Part shown: positions 36,111 to 47,137 of the stretch, one piece after another
Position numbering within the stretch: the first letter of the stretch is position 1
How the letters are laid out: every line of letters begins with the position of its first letter
Assembly: GCA_003117195.1 (NCBI GenBank)
Contig: BDSI01000212.1
Coordinates: forward strand, 59,184-123,183
Direction of reading: 5' to 3'
Length of the DNA: 64,000 nt
Source of the DNA: Eudorina sp. 2006-703-Eu-15
Lineage: Eukaryota; Chlorophyta; Chlorophyceae; Chlamydomonadales; Volvocaceae
Made by a program: the position numbers and the translations under genes
The notes under the pieces: generated by a model
What the model was told of the DNA's origin: nothing
The model's database searches: none
The model's input: the letters and a program-made list of their open reading frames with translations, nothing else

Positions 36111-39100
36111 ATGGCGCCTAAGCGCTCGATGCCTGCGGGTCGCCCCGCACCTGTCGACGCCAAGCGGCGGCAGTGTGCCGGCCACGGCAGCGGCCACGAC
36201 GGCGGCGGCTCCGACCAAGACTGCGGCGCCCACCCGTCGCTGTTGCAGCTCGACGAGCCCCGAGGAGAGGAATCTGAGGTGGCAGCCTCAGGCGAGGCAG
36301 CGCCGCCAAGAAGGTCGTTGGTGGCACGTCACGGCAGGCACCGGGCATGCGTGGATCCTGCTGCGGCAGCTGGCACAGCCGGAGAGGGCGCTGTCGCTGC
36401 CGTCGGCGCCACCTCAGCCGGCATCAGCAGCCACCACGATAACGGCTCCAAGGACAGCGGGCGCGCACAGGTGCCAGGGCGCAGCGGCCAGAGGGCGGCG
36501 GCGGTGGCGGCGGGGGAGCGCGGCGGGAGCGGCAAGCAACGCCACGGCGGCCTCGAGGACAGCCAACGGCATGTCGGCTTGGAGGCGTCGGGGCCACCGA
36601 ACGGCGGCGACGGCCATGGCGGCGCCGACGACGCCGTTACCGAGGTGTACTTGCTGACTGCCAGGAAATACGGCTTCAGCGGATCCTCCCCTCTGAGCCG
36701 GGCGTTCCCTCTGCAGGCGAAGAAGGCGCGCAACGATTTTTCCCGTTATGATGACCTCACCTTGCACTGCGCTCCGGCGGACGGCGGCCGCGCCCTGGTC
36801 GCACACACAGCCAAGCTTGCCACCTACGGCACCAGCGTGTACATCTCGGCCCCGCCGGAGCTGCTGCACGGACTGAACGTCCAGCCCGGCGACCCCGTGA
36901 GACTCAGCCTCCAGCCACCAGACGGCCAGGCGGTACTGTCGGCCACCAGCGTACAGACGGTTGCCTCGGCTGCTAAGAACGAGTTCTGCAAGGTGCCGTT
37001 GGGTAGGCTCTCGTGCCAAGGGGCCATCCGCGTGCCGATGTGGATCATGGAAGCGCTGCTGGGGTTGGACGGTAGCAGGCAGGCCAACCGGAGCATCCCC
37101 GTGCAGCTCGACGCGGGGGTCGGTCCGGAGCAGGGTCCTGGCCCGCAAGGCGTGCTCTTGACGTCCTGTCTTGTTCCGCAGCACCGGAAGGCCTCACTGC
37201 ATTGGGAGCTGTCGCCTCAGCTCGCAGATTGGCTGATCGAGCGGGATGCGGAAGCGGGCGCGTTCTTACTCCTCTCGACAGCGCCGGGCCCGGGGCCGGC
37301 TGCGACGTCTGCCGCGCCGCCGCCGCCGCCGCCGCCGCCGCCATCACCACCGCAAGAGCAGCAGCGACTGCAGGGGCAGCAGCGGAGCGGCCGATTGGAG
37401 CAGGAGCCGCCTTCATCTCAGCAACAGCAGCAGCAGGGGCAACCAGAGCAGCAACTCGTGACAGATGCGAGCGGGCAGCCCCCGGTGCGGATTGTTTTCC
37501 GTTTTGACAAGGGACATGGACCACCAGTCTTATCCAGGCGCTTGGAGGAGGGCCTGACCCGTGGGTCAGGTGGTGGTACGGCGTCAGGGTCCGCAGGGGT
37601 TCCTGACAGCGGAGCACCAGCGCCAGCGGGGAAAGCCCCTTCCAGCCGCCGCAGGTGGTCGACTATTACCATCTCCTCAGAAGGTAGCAGTGAAGAGCAT
37701 CCTGACAAAAGTGACGACAGCGGCTCCGGCGGCGATGCAGACGCTCACCGTGGTCGTGGCAGCGGTGCCCGAGGTGCTGAGGGGCCAGGCGACGCTGTTG
37801 CCCCCGCTTCTCGGGAAAAAAGGGCCGCGGGCCCCCTAGAGGAGGCGCTGCCCCGCTCGGTGGAGGCAGGAACACAGGCCGCCTCGGCCAAGTGCGGTGC
37901 AGGCAGCCTTGCCGCGAGTCCGCTGTATCGTCCACGGATCCCGGCCCCGCCCCCGCCGTCGCCGTCGTCGCCACGGAAGGAATCTCCGAAGGTGACACGA
38001 CTGACCGCAGCACCGCAGGAACAGCCCCCGGCCGCAGACCCCGCGGCTTCACACGCGGCTGCAGTTCTACTGCATATGTCCTTACAGCCCCGGCAGGTCC
38101 CACCATTGCCAGGGGCGCTGCTGAGGCTGTCTGCGGCGCCGGCGCCGGCGTCATCGCTTGCAGCACGGCAGCTTGCAGCACGGCCGCTGGCGGCGCTAGG
38201 CCCACAGCCCCAGCATATGCCATTCGAAGTGCCGCTACAGCTGCAGCAGCAGCCGGAGCCGGAGGCCCGATCCCAGCTACAGTCGCAGCAGCAGCGGGAG
38301 GCCCGATCTCAGCTACAGCCACAGCAGCAGCCAGAGCCGGAGCCACGATCTCAGCTACAGCCGCAGCAGCAGCCGGAGCCGGAGCCCCGATCCCAGCTAC
38401 AGCCAGCACTCCAATCATCTGAGTCGCCGCCGCGGGTTTGTACCGTCAAGGTCGAATGTGGTGTTAGCAGCACGCTGGGCAATGATGGCAGCGCATCCAG
38501 GGGAGGCAATCGAGGCCACGGGTCCGACGCCGATCCGTTGCCGGCAGCCGCAACACAGCAGCAGTCGGCTGCAATGGACCGGCTGCGGCTCTCGCATGGA
38601 AGTAGGGGCGCAGCCACGGAGAGCGCGGTGGGAGCATGCATCGTGGAGGGCCGCTGCGGCATCCCCCGGGATCAAGTGCAGGGTCTGCCGCCTGCGGCGG
38701 TTGGGGATGCGGCCGCGGCGGCCTTGCCTCCATGCGCCATAAGCGGACAACAGCTCCTGGGCCGGGTAGAGCTGCCACAGTCGCAGCCAAAGCAGCCGCC
38801 ACAGTCGAAGCCAAAGCAGCCAAAGCGGCTGCAGCCAAAGCAGCCGTCACACCAATCATCACAACAATTGCAGCAGCAGCAGCAAAAGCAAAAGCAAAAG
38901 CAGCAAAATCAACAGCAGCAGCAGCAAAAGCAAAAGCAGCAGCAGCGCGTGAAAGTCGAACTCCCGCAGGTGGCTGCGGGCCTCGTCCCTGCGGCGGCAC
39001 GTCTGCATGTACGTCAGGAGCTTGCAGCCGTGACCCATGGGTCGTCATCCGCCACCATGCTGAGCGGGCCTGAGGCGGCGCCAGCCGTGCCACCGACGTC

Positions 39101-41897
39101 ATGTCCGCTCTCAGAATCTGGGGGTGCGCAGGTAGCCGCGGAGGCCACACGAGGCCCTCCGCAGAGCACCCCACCTGCCCCCCTAGGTCTTGCCAGCGAT
39201 GCGGCGGCGCTGGCGCCAGCCACCCACATGTCTGGTCCGGCTGATGTGCCAGTCACGGCGGTGGCCGCAAGCCGGACTGATGTGCCAGTCACGGCGGCGG
39301 CCGATATCCGGACTGATGTGCCAGTCACGGCGGCGGCCGATAGCCGGACTGATGTGCCAGTCACGGCGGCGGCCGATAGCCGAGCTAATGGCGGCTTCGA
39401 CGCCGCTGCCCGGGCGGCGTCAGCACCGCCGGCCTGCCATGGACACCCGCAGCTGCCTGGTTGCGGCCAACAGGGCGGGCCCCCGGTGGAGCAGGCGCGC
39501 GGGCAGGAGCAGCACAGGCAGAGCTCGGCGGAGGTGACCCGTGGGCCGGCTGATCGTCAGGGTGCAACCACAGCGGAGGTGACCCGTGGGCCGGCTGATC
39601 GTCAGGGTGCAACCACAGCGGAGGTGACCCGTGGGCCGGCTGATCGTCAGGGTGCAACCACAGCGGAGATTGTTGATCTGGCAGACGACAGCGACGACGA
39701 GTGGCCTCCGCCGCCGCCGCCACAGCAGAAGCAGAAACAGCGGCAGCAGGAACAGCGGCAGCAGGAGGCAGAGCAGCGGCAGCAGGAGGCAGAGCAGCGG
39801 CAGCAACAGCGGCAGCAGGAGGCGGAGCCGCGGCAGCAGCGCCTAGGTGCAGATGGCACACTGGCACAGGGCAGCGTATCGGCCATCCCATCAGCCGCCA
39901 CAATGTGCTCCCTGCACGGCTGCGTGCCGCCGACAGTGCCCCGAGCGCCGCTGCAGCCCGGGGAGGTGCGGATCGCCGGCGTCACCTTCGCCGCCAACCT
40001 CGGCATCGGTCACCGAATGCAGGCCTGGCAGGCGGCCGCGGAGCTGCGGCACAATCGGCCCCTGGCAAACATCAGGGGCGACCAGCAGGTGTGGGTAGAC
40101 AGCCGGAACACCGCGCTGCTGCACGACCGCGGCCTGAAGCCCGAGGTGGTGGTCTGGGGGCTCAGCAAGAGGCTGGGGCTGACAAACCCGAGCGCGTACG
40201 GCAACCCGCTGCCAGCGGGCCCTATCGAGCCAGCCGCCGCCGAGCCGCGACCGGACCCGCTCCGTGGCGGCTTCGGGCTGTACGGCACGCAGCCCATTCG
40301 GCGCAACAGCGTCATCTGCGTCATGGGCGGCTACGCGATGGCTCAGCAGCCCGACGGTGAGGACTTCCTGGGGCCGGGTTTGGAGGCGCTGCCGCACCCC
40401 GTCCGAGCCCAGCTGCGGGGCCGCCTGACCCGGTGCGGCCTGGAGGACGAGGCGCTGGGCTGGGCGTTCCTGGGGAGCGCCTTCCGGATGGCCTTCCCGG
40501 GCCACGAGGGCGAGGGCGAGGCGGGGCAGCAGGCGGTCGGATGCGCAGGTGGGTGCGTGTGTGAGGGTAGGCGTGCAGAGCAGGAGATACAGAGCAGGGG
40601 ATACATGGTAAGGGGGAGGGAGAATGACGAGCCGCGCAGGTCATTACACAGTTCGGAGGCTGCCTTAGTGTGTATTTTGCTCATGTTTGCAAGAAACCGG
40701 GCGTGTGTCTTTCTGGCTGGGTTTCCATGGTTGTGCAGTGGTTGGACGGCTGCATGGGGTGGGCTGCACCTCGGGCCCAATTGCCCGGGTCCAACGGGTA
40801 CTCGGGCTGGGCTGGCAGCGAAGAAATGTGTATAGGAGCAACCGGGGAGATGTTTGCTGCATACAACACATTTTAAATGGGGCTGGATCAGACGCCGGGA
40901 TGGTTTTTGACGTTTCCGTCACGATGCGTTCCAGTACAGTGTATCATGCTGTCTGCGTTGTTGCAAACCCACAGCCGGCGTGACCCGTCCCTCTCCTCCC
41001 CTTTGCCGTACCCAGGCCTGCCTCCCTTGGAGCTTCAGATGCTGGGCCATGGCGGGCTCGCGGCCTACGTGAACGACCCGCGGGTCATCGCACCTGAGGG
41101 CGAAAATCAAAACCTGGGGCAGCAGCAAGGAGCTGCCGACCGCGCCAACTGCCTGGTGAGCTTGGCGCTGGGGGATGACGATCGGGGTCGATTAGCCGGC
41201 TGTGGCATTGCCAGCGCTAACTTGGTTAACAGTACGCAATGAAAAGCAGAAAGCACAGCTGCAACGGGGGCTGTCATTACTGTAGTTGCTGGTATGCACA
41301 GAAATTCAGATCTTTGGCATCTCGCATTCCTTGCCTCTCATCGCCTGAGGTCCCCCTGGGGCAGCATGATTCATTCCTTGCATCCGTGCGGTGGTGGTAT
41401 TTATGGAGCTGCTGCCGCCGCACCTTTGTTACTTGGGGAGACAGTGCACCTGCATGCAGCCCGCTCATGCATCTTTCGCGGACGCGGCGCAACGTGTCGG
41501 CGACGACCCACGTGTGTAGGCCCCACCCCATCGACTTCACATCAACCCCGCCTCACCTCGAAGCTATCACTCTCACTGCGACGGCACACGAGCTGTGCAG
41601 ATGTCGCAGGTCTCCCGACCCTGCATTCCTTTCCTCAAGGAACCATCCGCGCGCACCGCCTTGAGATCAATCTGTATCCGCAACCCCCACCCACCGCCTC
41701 GTGTACGGCAGGTCGTACAGGTCATGGTGCGTGACGTGCCGCTCCCCGTCCTGGTCGCGCAGCGGGATATTCCCGCGGACGAGCAACTGTTCCGGGAGTA
41801 CGGCAGCCGCTGGTGGCGTCAGCACGAGTTCTGGTCGTCCAACTTGTACGGCAGCGGCGTGTCCCCGACGGACCTGCTCCATTCACAACCGCAGTGA
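36111..41897 (+). CDS. SET-domain low-complexity protein, right copy (complete)
   Basis: Likely a protein-lysine methyltransferase-like protein, paralogous to the gene at 124-6875. Exons 36111-40548, 41016-41155 and 41712-41897 keep phase and give 1587 residues. N-terminal region: a shared domain of about residues 180-385 (VQPGDPVRLSLQPPDGQ, PMWIMEALLG) that recalls B3-type DNA-binding folds only weakly. Middle: Gln/Pro/Ala-rich tracts, 36-bp and 45-bp coding repeats, then IVDLADDSDDE, which fits a SUMO-interacting motif. The C-terminus reads as a SET domain: GFGLYGTQPIRR start, YVNDPR in exon 2 in place of the usual NHS, then a hydrophobic strand, LVAQRDIPADEQLFREYG in exon 3 and a WW-containing tail. 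The catalytic Tyr is kept in REYG. NDPR-type SET variants are common in algae. Target unknown; activity not shown. Confidence 0.82.
38870..38945. repeat. CAG/CAA/AAG tract (poly-Gln/Lys)
   Basis: Mixed cag, caa and aag triplets encoding Gln-rich sequence with Lys in the right SET protein. The unit composition differs from the pure CAG run in the left copy. Confidence 0.8.
39241..39386. repeat. 36-bp coding tandem repeat, four copies
   Basis: Units start at 39241, 39277, 39313 and 39349 and encode DVPVTAAADSRT-type 12-residue repeats in the right SET protein. I did not find this array in the left paralogue. Confidence 0.92.
39528..39672. repeat. 45-bp coding tandem repeat, three copies plus a partial
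   Basis: Units start at 39528, 39573 and 39618, with a partial at 39663, and encode EVTRGPADRQGATTA in the right SET protein. The last copy runs into the EIVDL motif. Each unit carries gacccgtgggcc, one base from the GACCCNNGGGTC palindrome. Confidence 0.92.
39904..41274. repeat. Right arm of the inverted duplication
   Basis: Nearly identical to 1-2312 in inverted orientation, through exon 1's 3' part, intron 1, exon 2 and the start of intron 2. Identity extends to the left window edge, so the true end is not visible. Confidence 0.85.
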
Positions 41898-44300
41898 GCC
41901 TACCTGGTGGACTCTGAACTCCGTCAGCTGATGACCGTACGTGAGCGCCGGTGACCATTGCACGACGCCCCTTTCCTGCTCCCTAAGCAAGGTGACCAGC
42001 TACGAAGTGAAGCATGCAACGGGACGCCCGACAGGCACCGGCAGCGGCCATCGCATGGGACCGCCGTCGCCGCGGCCTCGGCCTCCCGCCGTCGCCCAAG
42101 GCGTTGGACGCCATGTCGTCAGCGGCGGCGGCCGGCGCCTTTACTTCGTGCTCCTGAAGGGGACCAGCTATGACGTAAGACATGCCGTACAAGTACCTAC
42201 CTGGCAAAGCTCTCCAAGTCTCCATAATTTAACTTGCACGAGTATTGGGCCCGTGTCTCAGTCTGTGCATCCGTTTGTGTTACAAACAGAATACCATTTT
42301 GTGTCTGTCATCCGTAAGGACGAGGTGCCGCTCGCTGGATGTTAGCAGCCGCAGGGCTCCGTGTTTGTCTCCACCCGTCACGTTTGTTTCGCCCTGCCTT
42401 TCCTCCGGGTCTAGGGGAGTGGGCGCAGCAGCAGCATTTGCCAAGTGTCCTCTGACGTGTGTGGTCTGGGCCCTGATGAGTGTGCATGTGGTCACGGCAT
42501 TTGTTCTGTCTGTTGGCTGGGCCTTCGATCGGCATGCGGTCCGTGCACGACTGGCCTCAGCAAGTCATTATTAAGGATGTTACAGCGGACCCCGTGGGTC
42601 ATCGGTGACAGCCAACGGCGACAGCCGAGGCTTCCTCACCATACACTGCCTAAACGAACTTGCGCCACCATGGCGCTCCGGACAGGCTCCACAAGTGCAC
42701 CGAAACACGCCCCGGGCCCACACTACCAGGGAACCACCCCGTTCCTGAGAACCAGCCATGGCAAGGGATAAAGCCCGCTCAGGGGGAGTTAGCCGCCAGG
42801 GCGCCCCTATTAGCGAACCACCACCCCAACCAAGGCGGGGTCACTTCTCCGGCGGTGGCCCGTAGTCTTGGAGGGCCACGGGGGCTCGCGAGTCACCATC
42901 AGGAGCCTGGCCGTACGGTCCTACCGGGCCTCAGCACGTCATGCATCACGCACGCATCAGTAGTGGAGGGCCGGTGCGCACACATGCAGCAGGTCGGGAA
43001 GTAACACCCTTTTTGTGACGTGGTCGGCCGTCGGGAATATGTTGGGTTGTTGGCCCATTCTTACAAGTGTTTTTTCCATATTGTGTGGGTGATTGTGTGG
43101 GCTGGTCTGTCAGAGCTAAACATGCCAGTGCGGAACAGAGCAGGTGAACCCTCTGTCTCTACGGATGTGCGGGTGAATGGATGAGGTGGGATCCTTAGTT
43201 GGCAAGATTAACCGCCTTGGACCCTCGGTTCGTATGGCGTAGGTTCGGTGTGATGATGGTTGAAGGTGTCCTATAGCATCATATAAAAACCGCGACATAA
43301 ACCCTTAGACAGGGCCCGGAAGCCTATCCACACGGTAACGGTAACGGATATACATCGTCAAGACAAGCCGGAGAAAAGGCGAACGCACCCTCCAGCCATT
43401 CTTGATTTTTTGATATAACTTTGGTTGCACGAGACGTATTGCAACAACTTCCACGGCGTGTGCTGGGTGCGTGCACCGAGCCCGACTCAGCCCCGCCCCT
43501 GCCCCGCCGCTATTACCCCATGGGCACATACGTCCATTTAAATACACCTCCACACAAGCATCATGACAGCAGATTGGAAGTCACTCCATCGCGCAACATC
43601 AGATGTATACGACACGGGGGAGTCCCTTAATGCGGTAACTGAAAAGCGAATACTATTACCTTCCCCATGTATACGCCCAGCCACACGCTGGCTTCTTGGC
43701 TATCCCTGGCTACCATGACGCCCGCCACATAGTGCGTTTAATAAAGGCTCTCCGTTACATATCGTGTGTAGTATCCTGGGTATGTACCATGAGATGTCCA
43801 ACATGGACATCTATCTGCCGAGGGCACGATACAACATTATGGTTCATCAACAGGGGCCCTCTGCCCTGGAACACCAGTGTTACGAGGGTTACGGCCACTC
43901 CCTCTGCCATCTCCTCTCGCCCCTTGTGCAGCCTCACCACTCCCTCTGCCGCCGCTCCTTGCTCCTTGGCCCTTTGGCATCATTAGACACCACCACTGGC
44001 TCCCTGACCCATTGCCACGCCGGCGGCCGTACCCACTAGTATTTAATCCACGCAGTCCATAAAGAAAGTCCATAAAGAAAGCATTATTTGTCGCAAACCT
44101 ATCTGCTTTATTTCATATCCACGATCTGGCGCCTGCTGACAAAGTTCTATCTGGAGGCCCCTGACAAATGTCCTCGAGGTCCTGCACCCACCCATCCACC
44201 CTTGCCGTACAACGAACTTTGCCGGCCAACTCAGAATTAAGTGTTGAAAGCAGATTTGAGGGTGTACCCTGCCCCTAAACCCCTAAACCCTACCTACCCT
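41898..44300. other. Intergenic region with one unidentified ORF and a LINE tip
   Basis: About 2.4 kb after the right SET gene. An open frame at 41941-42345 contains the peptide pair TSYEVKHA (about 41995-42018) and TSYDVRHA (about 42163-42187), but lacks a stronger coding signature. A LINE 3' terminus lies at 42579. Telomere-like cccctaaacccctaaaccc occurs at about 44271-44290. Nothing else gene-like was seen. Confidence 0.5.
42579..42620 (-). mobile_element. LINE 3' terminus fragment
   Basis: Plus strand gttacagcggacccc followed by gtgggtcatcggtg, the same terminus as at 15025, 15803 and 51155 but without the gaatgaat tail. Probably a very short or decayed copy. Confidence 0.45.
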
Positions 44301-44304
44301 CATG

Positions 44305-44333
44305 GCTGGTTGGTTGGTTGGTTGGTTGGTTGT
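44305..44333. repeat. (TTGG)n tail of the L1-like element
   Basis: About seven copies of ttgg on plus ((CCAA)n on minus), placed just past the RT ORF and likely the 3' tail of the element. Confidence 0.65.
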
Positions 44334-44437
44334 TACATGTTGTACAGGCCTTACGGCTATAAACATGTGTTCCCCCACAACGGTCATCCGTCAAAGGGCG
44401 CACAAAAGATCAAAAGAACAAAAGGTAGCTGAGTCTC

Positions 44438-46960
44438 TCATCTCTGCAGCTTTTCCTTCCGCAACTTCTGCACCTGATATAAGAAATGACCAAGCTTGCA
44501 CTGGTCAAACAAAAGCATGATTCCGAACATATCCGAGTCATCAGGGAGATCCACCGCTCGACGTAGCGGTTCGTAGACCGGACATTCAATTAACACGTGT
44601 AGCTCGTCCTCTACCGCTCCACTATTGCAAACCCGGCACGTCCGTGTACTGCGCGGCGTGCGCCCGGGCCCCCGTGCTAACCGCGATACCTCCAGATCCC
44701 AACGGCCAAGCCGGAATCGCATTAGCGCCGTGTGATGCTTTCTCGGCATATCAGACGTCATATGCTCCAGCTTTCGCTTGTGATCGATCGGTGTGTACGC
44801 AAGGCCCATCCAGTTCAGGTACCGACATGCTGTCACGCCCGGCCCCTGCACTCCAGCCCTATCGGTGTACTCAGGGAAGCCCCTGGGATCCTGATCCAGG
44901 CAATCAGCAGACCAATCGCAGAGCAGTCTGCGCCGAAATTCTAAGAGCAAATCTCCAAAAGGAATATCTAGCGCGACAATGGCCTTTGCCTTGGCCTCCG
45001 CACCGAGCGCCTCCTCCACATGCGCCTTATAATCGAACCCCAGGGTTTCGAAAATCCGAAGTACCTTCCCCGCCCAAAAGTATTCATGCTCGTTAGTCAT
45101 ATGGTCCGACTCCAGCCATGCCTTAATGTCCTCCTCAAGCACAGCCCTGGCAAGCGAATTTGGCTGTTTGACTAGCCGCTTCCAAAAGCCGAACACCTGT
45201 TGAGCCCAAAAGTAGTGCAGCGGGAGCTGTGATGTCTCCGCAAACAGAAGCCTGTTTGGGGGTAGGCTTGCGCCAACCACCTTTCGCAGAAAGATCTTCT
45301 GAACCTCCACCATCGGGTCAGCCATGGCTTTTTCGAAAACGCCAGCCCTGCTACCCGCATTCCTGACCCAACCTCCCCACTTTTTCACGCGTGCGGAGCC
45401 CTCCTCGGATAGGCCCGTGCCAGCGCGTTGCCCCCACCTTAACCACTCCCTCACTCGCTGCCGCCTTCTTGTTCCGAGCACTTCACGTATCGCGTCCGGG
45501 CCCCAGACTTCGACTCCATATGAAAGCAAGGATCTAACCTGAACGTCGAAACAACGGAGCATCAGGTCTGGTGCCCAAATCCGATTTGCCTCCAGCTTAC
45601 GCATCAAGGAGAACACTGCTCTGCGCCCAACATCACAGATTTCCATGCGACAAGAATCGAACGGGAGATTGCTACCGTAGCGCAAGCCAAGGTATTTCGC
45701 GCGCTCCTTGACCGGAATGGCCTGGCCGGCAAACCTGAGTTGCCTAGCGCCCTCCGTGAGCTGTACGTGCTGGTTCTGGGTACCAGCAAACACCAGCAGT
45801 TCACACTTGTTTACATTCAACGACATACCAAAAGCGTCACAAAATTCTGCCAACCTATCCAACAGGAATTGCATACGAGAGGCATCCATTGCAAAAATTG
45901 TGAGATCGTCTGCGTACAACAGCTCCGGCACTTTCCTCCCCCGGGCGACTGGAGCTCTGCCCGTCGGGTTCCGGCGCTCATGTTCGTCGATGTAATCCGC
46001 AAAGGCCTCGATGAACATACCAAAAAGAACTGGGCTCAGGGGGCAGCCCTGTTTCACACCTTGGTCGGAGTTGAACGCTTCGCCACGCTGGCCGTTCACC
46101 TTCACTCGCAGCTCTACCTTGTCGTAGGATCGCCGTAGGGCATCCAGCATCTTGCCAGACAGGCCACGTTCTTTCATCCGTTCCCAAAGAAGCTCACGAT
46201 CTACGCGATCAAAAGCCTTCTCGAAATCAATCTGACAGATCAACAAACCGCCTTGCCCAGGTCTTGCGTATCGTGTTATGAAATGGCGGAGCGTAAAGAG
46301 ATGATGTTGGGTACCGATACCCTGGCGGAACCCAGCTTGACACCAGTGTCGTACTGGTGTTTCGGCGGGTTCTGCCTCCGCGAACTTAGCAAAGCGACGT
46401 TCGAGCACTGACGCGTAACATTTGGCTAGCACTCCACCAACTGCAATCCCACGGTAATTGCTGCAGTCCGTAGCGTCCCCCCCGTTGCGCTTGTATACCG
46501 GGACCAGGTCAGACACCGTGAACTGATCCGGGATATCCCCTGTTGACCGAATGCGCTCCAAAAGAGCCTGTATGATTGGGATCATACGGTTTACCTCCGG
46601 GCGCTCATCCTCACTCCCGCTCCGCAGCCTTTTCGCATACTTGTAGCATTCCCCGCAGACCCTTTCGGGACCGCTGGATTTGCCGTTAGGCAGATTCATC
46701 AGCACCAAAGCGACCTCCTCCTCCGTGATTGGCCCATTAAGAGCTGCGTCCGCCGCTAATTTCCTGCGCTCAGCCTCCTCGTACCCCCTCACGACCCACC
46801 ATGCCCCCTGCTCATCCATCCTATTAATGAACGCCAGTGTCTGCGCAGCCTTGTCACGGTCCGGATTTCTATGCCTCTCGTTAAGCAGCGTCTTGAAATG
46901 GGTTCGCCACACCTCTGCATCCGTAACTGGGCATTTGCTCGGCGATCTGTACGCTCTCTG
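44438..46960 (-). CDS. Reverse transcriptase of the L1-like element
   Basis: Non-LTR reverse transcriptase, about 830 residues of element-derived sequence; the open frame runs on to 47158 through flanking DNA, so the apparent start there is not the native one. RT motifs in order: NYRGIAVGGVLAKCYASVLERR, QIDFEKAFDRVD (motif A), QGVKQGCPLSP (motif B), ELLYADDLTIF (motif C with YADD). The C-terminus has the LINE zinc-binding pattern C-x2-C-x9-H-x4-C (CRVCNSG, then EDELHVLIEC). There are no internal stops or frameshifts, unlike the other retroelements here, suggesting a fairly young copy. No RNase H domain was seen. It would copy element RNA at the insertion site, but 5' truncation makes this copy non-autonomous. 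Confidence 0.88.
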   Translation of the reverse strand, partial: QRAYRSPSKCPVTDAEVWRTHFKTLLNERHRNPDRDKAAQTLAFINRMDEQGAWWVVRGYEEAERRKLAADAALNGPITEEEVALVLMNLPNGKSSGPERVCGECYKYAKRLRSGSEDERPEVNRMIPIIQALLERIRSTGDIPDQFTVSDLVPVYKRNGGDATDCSNYRGIAVGGVLAKCYASVLERRFAKFAEAEPAETPVRHWCQAGFRQGIGTQHHLFTLRHFITRYARPGQGGLLICQIDFEKAFDRVDRELLWERMKERGLSGKMLDALRRSYDKVELRVKVNGQRGEAFNSDQGVKQGCPLSPVLFGMFIEAFADYIDEHERRNPTGRAPVARGRKVPELLYADDLTIFAMDASRMQFLLDRLAEFCDAFGMSLNVNKCELLVFAGTQNQHVQLTEGARQLRFAGQAIPVKERAKYLGLRYGSNLPFDSCRMEICDVGRRAVFSLMRKLEANRIWAPDLMLRCFDVQVRSLLSYGVEVWGPDAIREVLGTRRRQRVREWLRWGQRAGTGLSEEGSARVKKWGGWVRNAGSRAGVFEKAMADPMVEVQKIFLRKVVGASLPPNRLLFAETSQLPLHYFWAQQVFGFWKRLVKQPNSLARAVLEEDIKAWLESDHMTNEHEYFWAGKVLRIFETLGFDYKAHVEEALGAEAKAKAIVALDIPFGDLLLEFRRRLLCDWSADCLDQDPRGFPEYTDRAGVQGPGVTACRYLNWMGLAYTPIDHKRKLEHMTSDMPRKHHTALMRFRLGRWDLEVSRLARGPGRTPRSTRTCRVCNSGAVEDELHVLIECPVYEPLRRAVDLPDDSDMFGIMLLFDQCKLGHFLYQVQKLRKEKLQR

Positions 46961-47137
46961 CCATGCATGAGGGTAGGGAACCGGCAGGCAGTTGAGGACG
47001 AATTTCATGTGATGCTGCAATGTCCTACTTATGTGAATATTCGATCGAAGCTTTGGGACCTGGAGTTTGCTCCTGGGGGCCGTAAGGTTGGGGTCATGGG
47101 TGTCAAGGACCAACGAGGGCGTTTTGGACGATCCTAG
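46960..47137 (+). pseudogene. LINE RT C-terminal fragment, opposite strand
   Basis: In the plus frame ending at the stop near 47137, the peptide includes VEDEFHVMLQCPTYVNIR, the Zn-binding C-terminal signature of L1-like RT proteins (compare VEDELHVLIECPVY in the neighbouring element). Only about 55 residues remain. It lies against the 5' end of the minus-strand element, so one element probably inserted into or beside the other. Confidence 0.6.

Larger units (their letters stand above)
44300..46960 (-). mobile_element. 5'-truncated L1-like non-LTR retrotransposon
   Basis: Element on the minus strand. The 3' end is taken at the (CCAA)n tract (44305-44333), the sort of simple-repeat tail such LINEs carry, about 100 bp beyond the stop of its RT ORF. 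The 5' boundary at about 46940-46965 abuts a LINE fragment of opposite orientation. No AP endonuclease part is present, so the copy is 5'-truncated. No clear direct target-site duplication was found. Confidence 0.75.

Noticed and set aside
36800..37300. B3 DNA-binding domain in the SET proteins' N-terminal region
   Set aside because: The VQPGD...VRLS pattern is suggestive but too short to assign by eye; left as an unassigned conserved region.
39241..39672. CRISPR-like regularly spaced repeats
   Set aside because: The 36- and 45-bp units are direct tandem coding repeats without spacers, in a eukaryotic exon.
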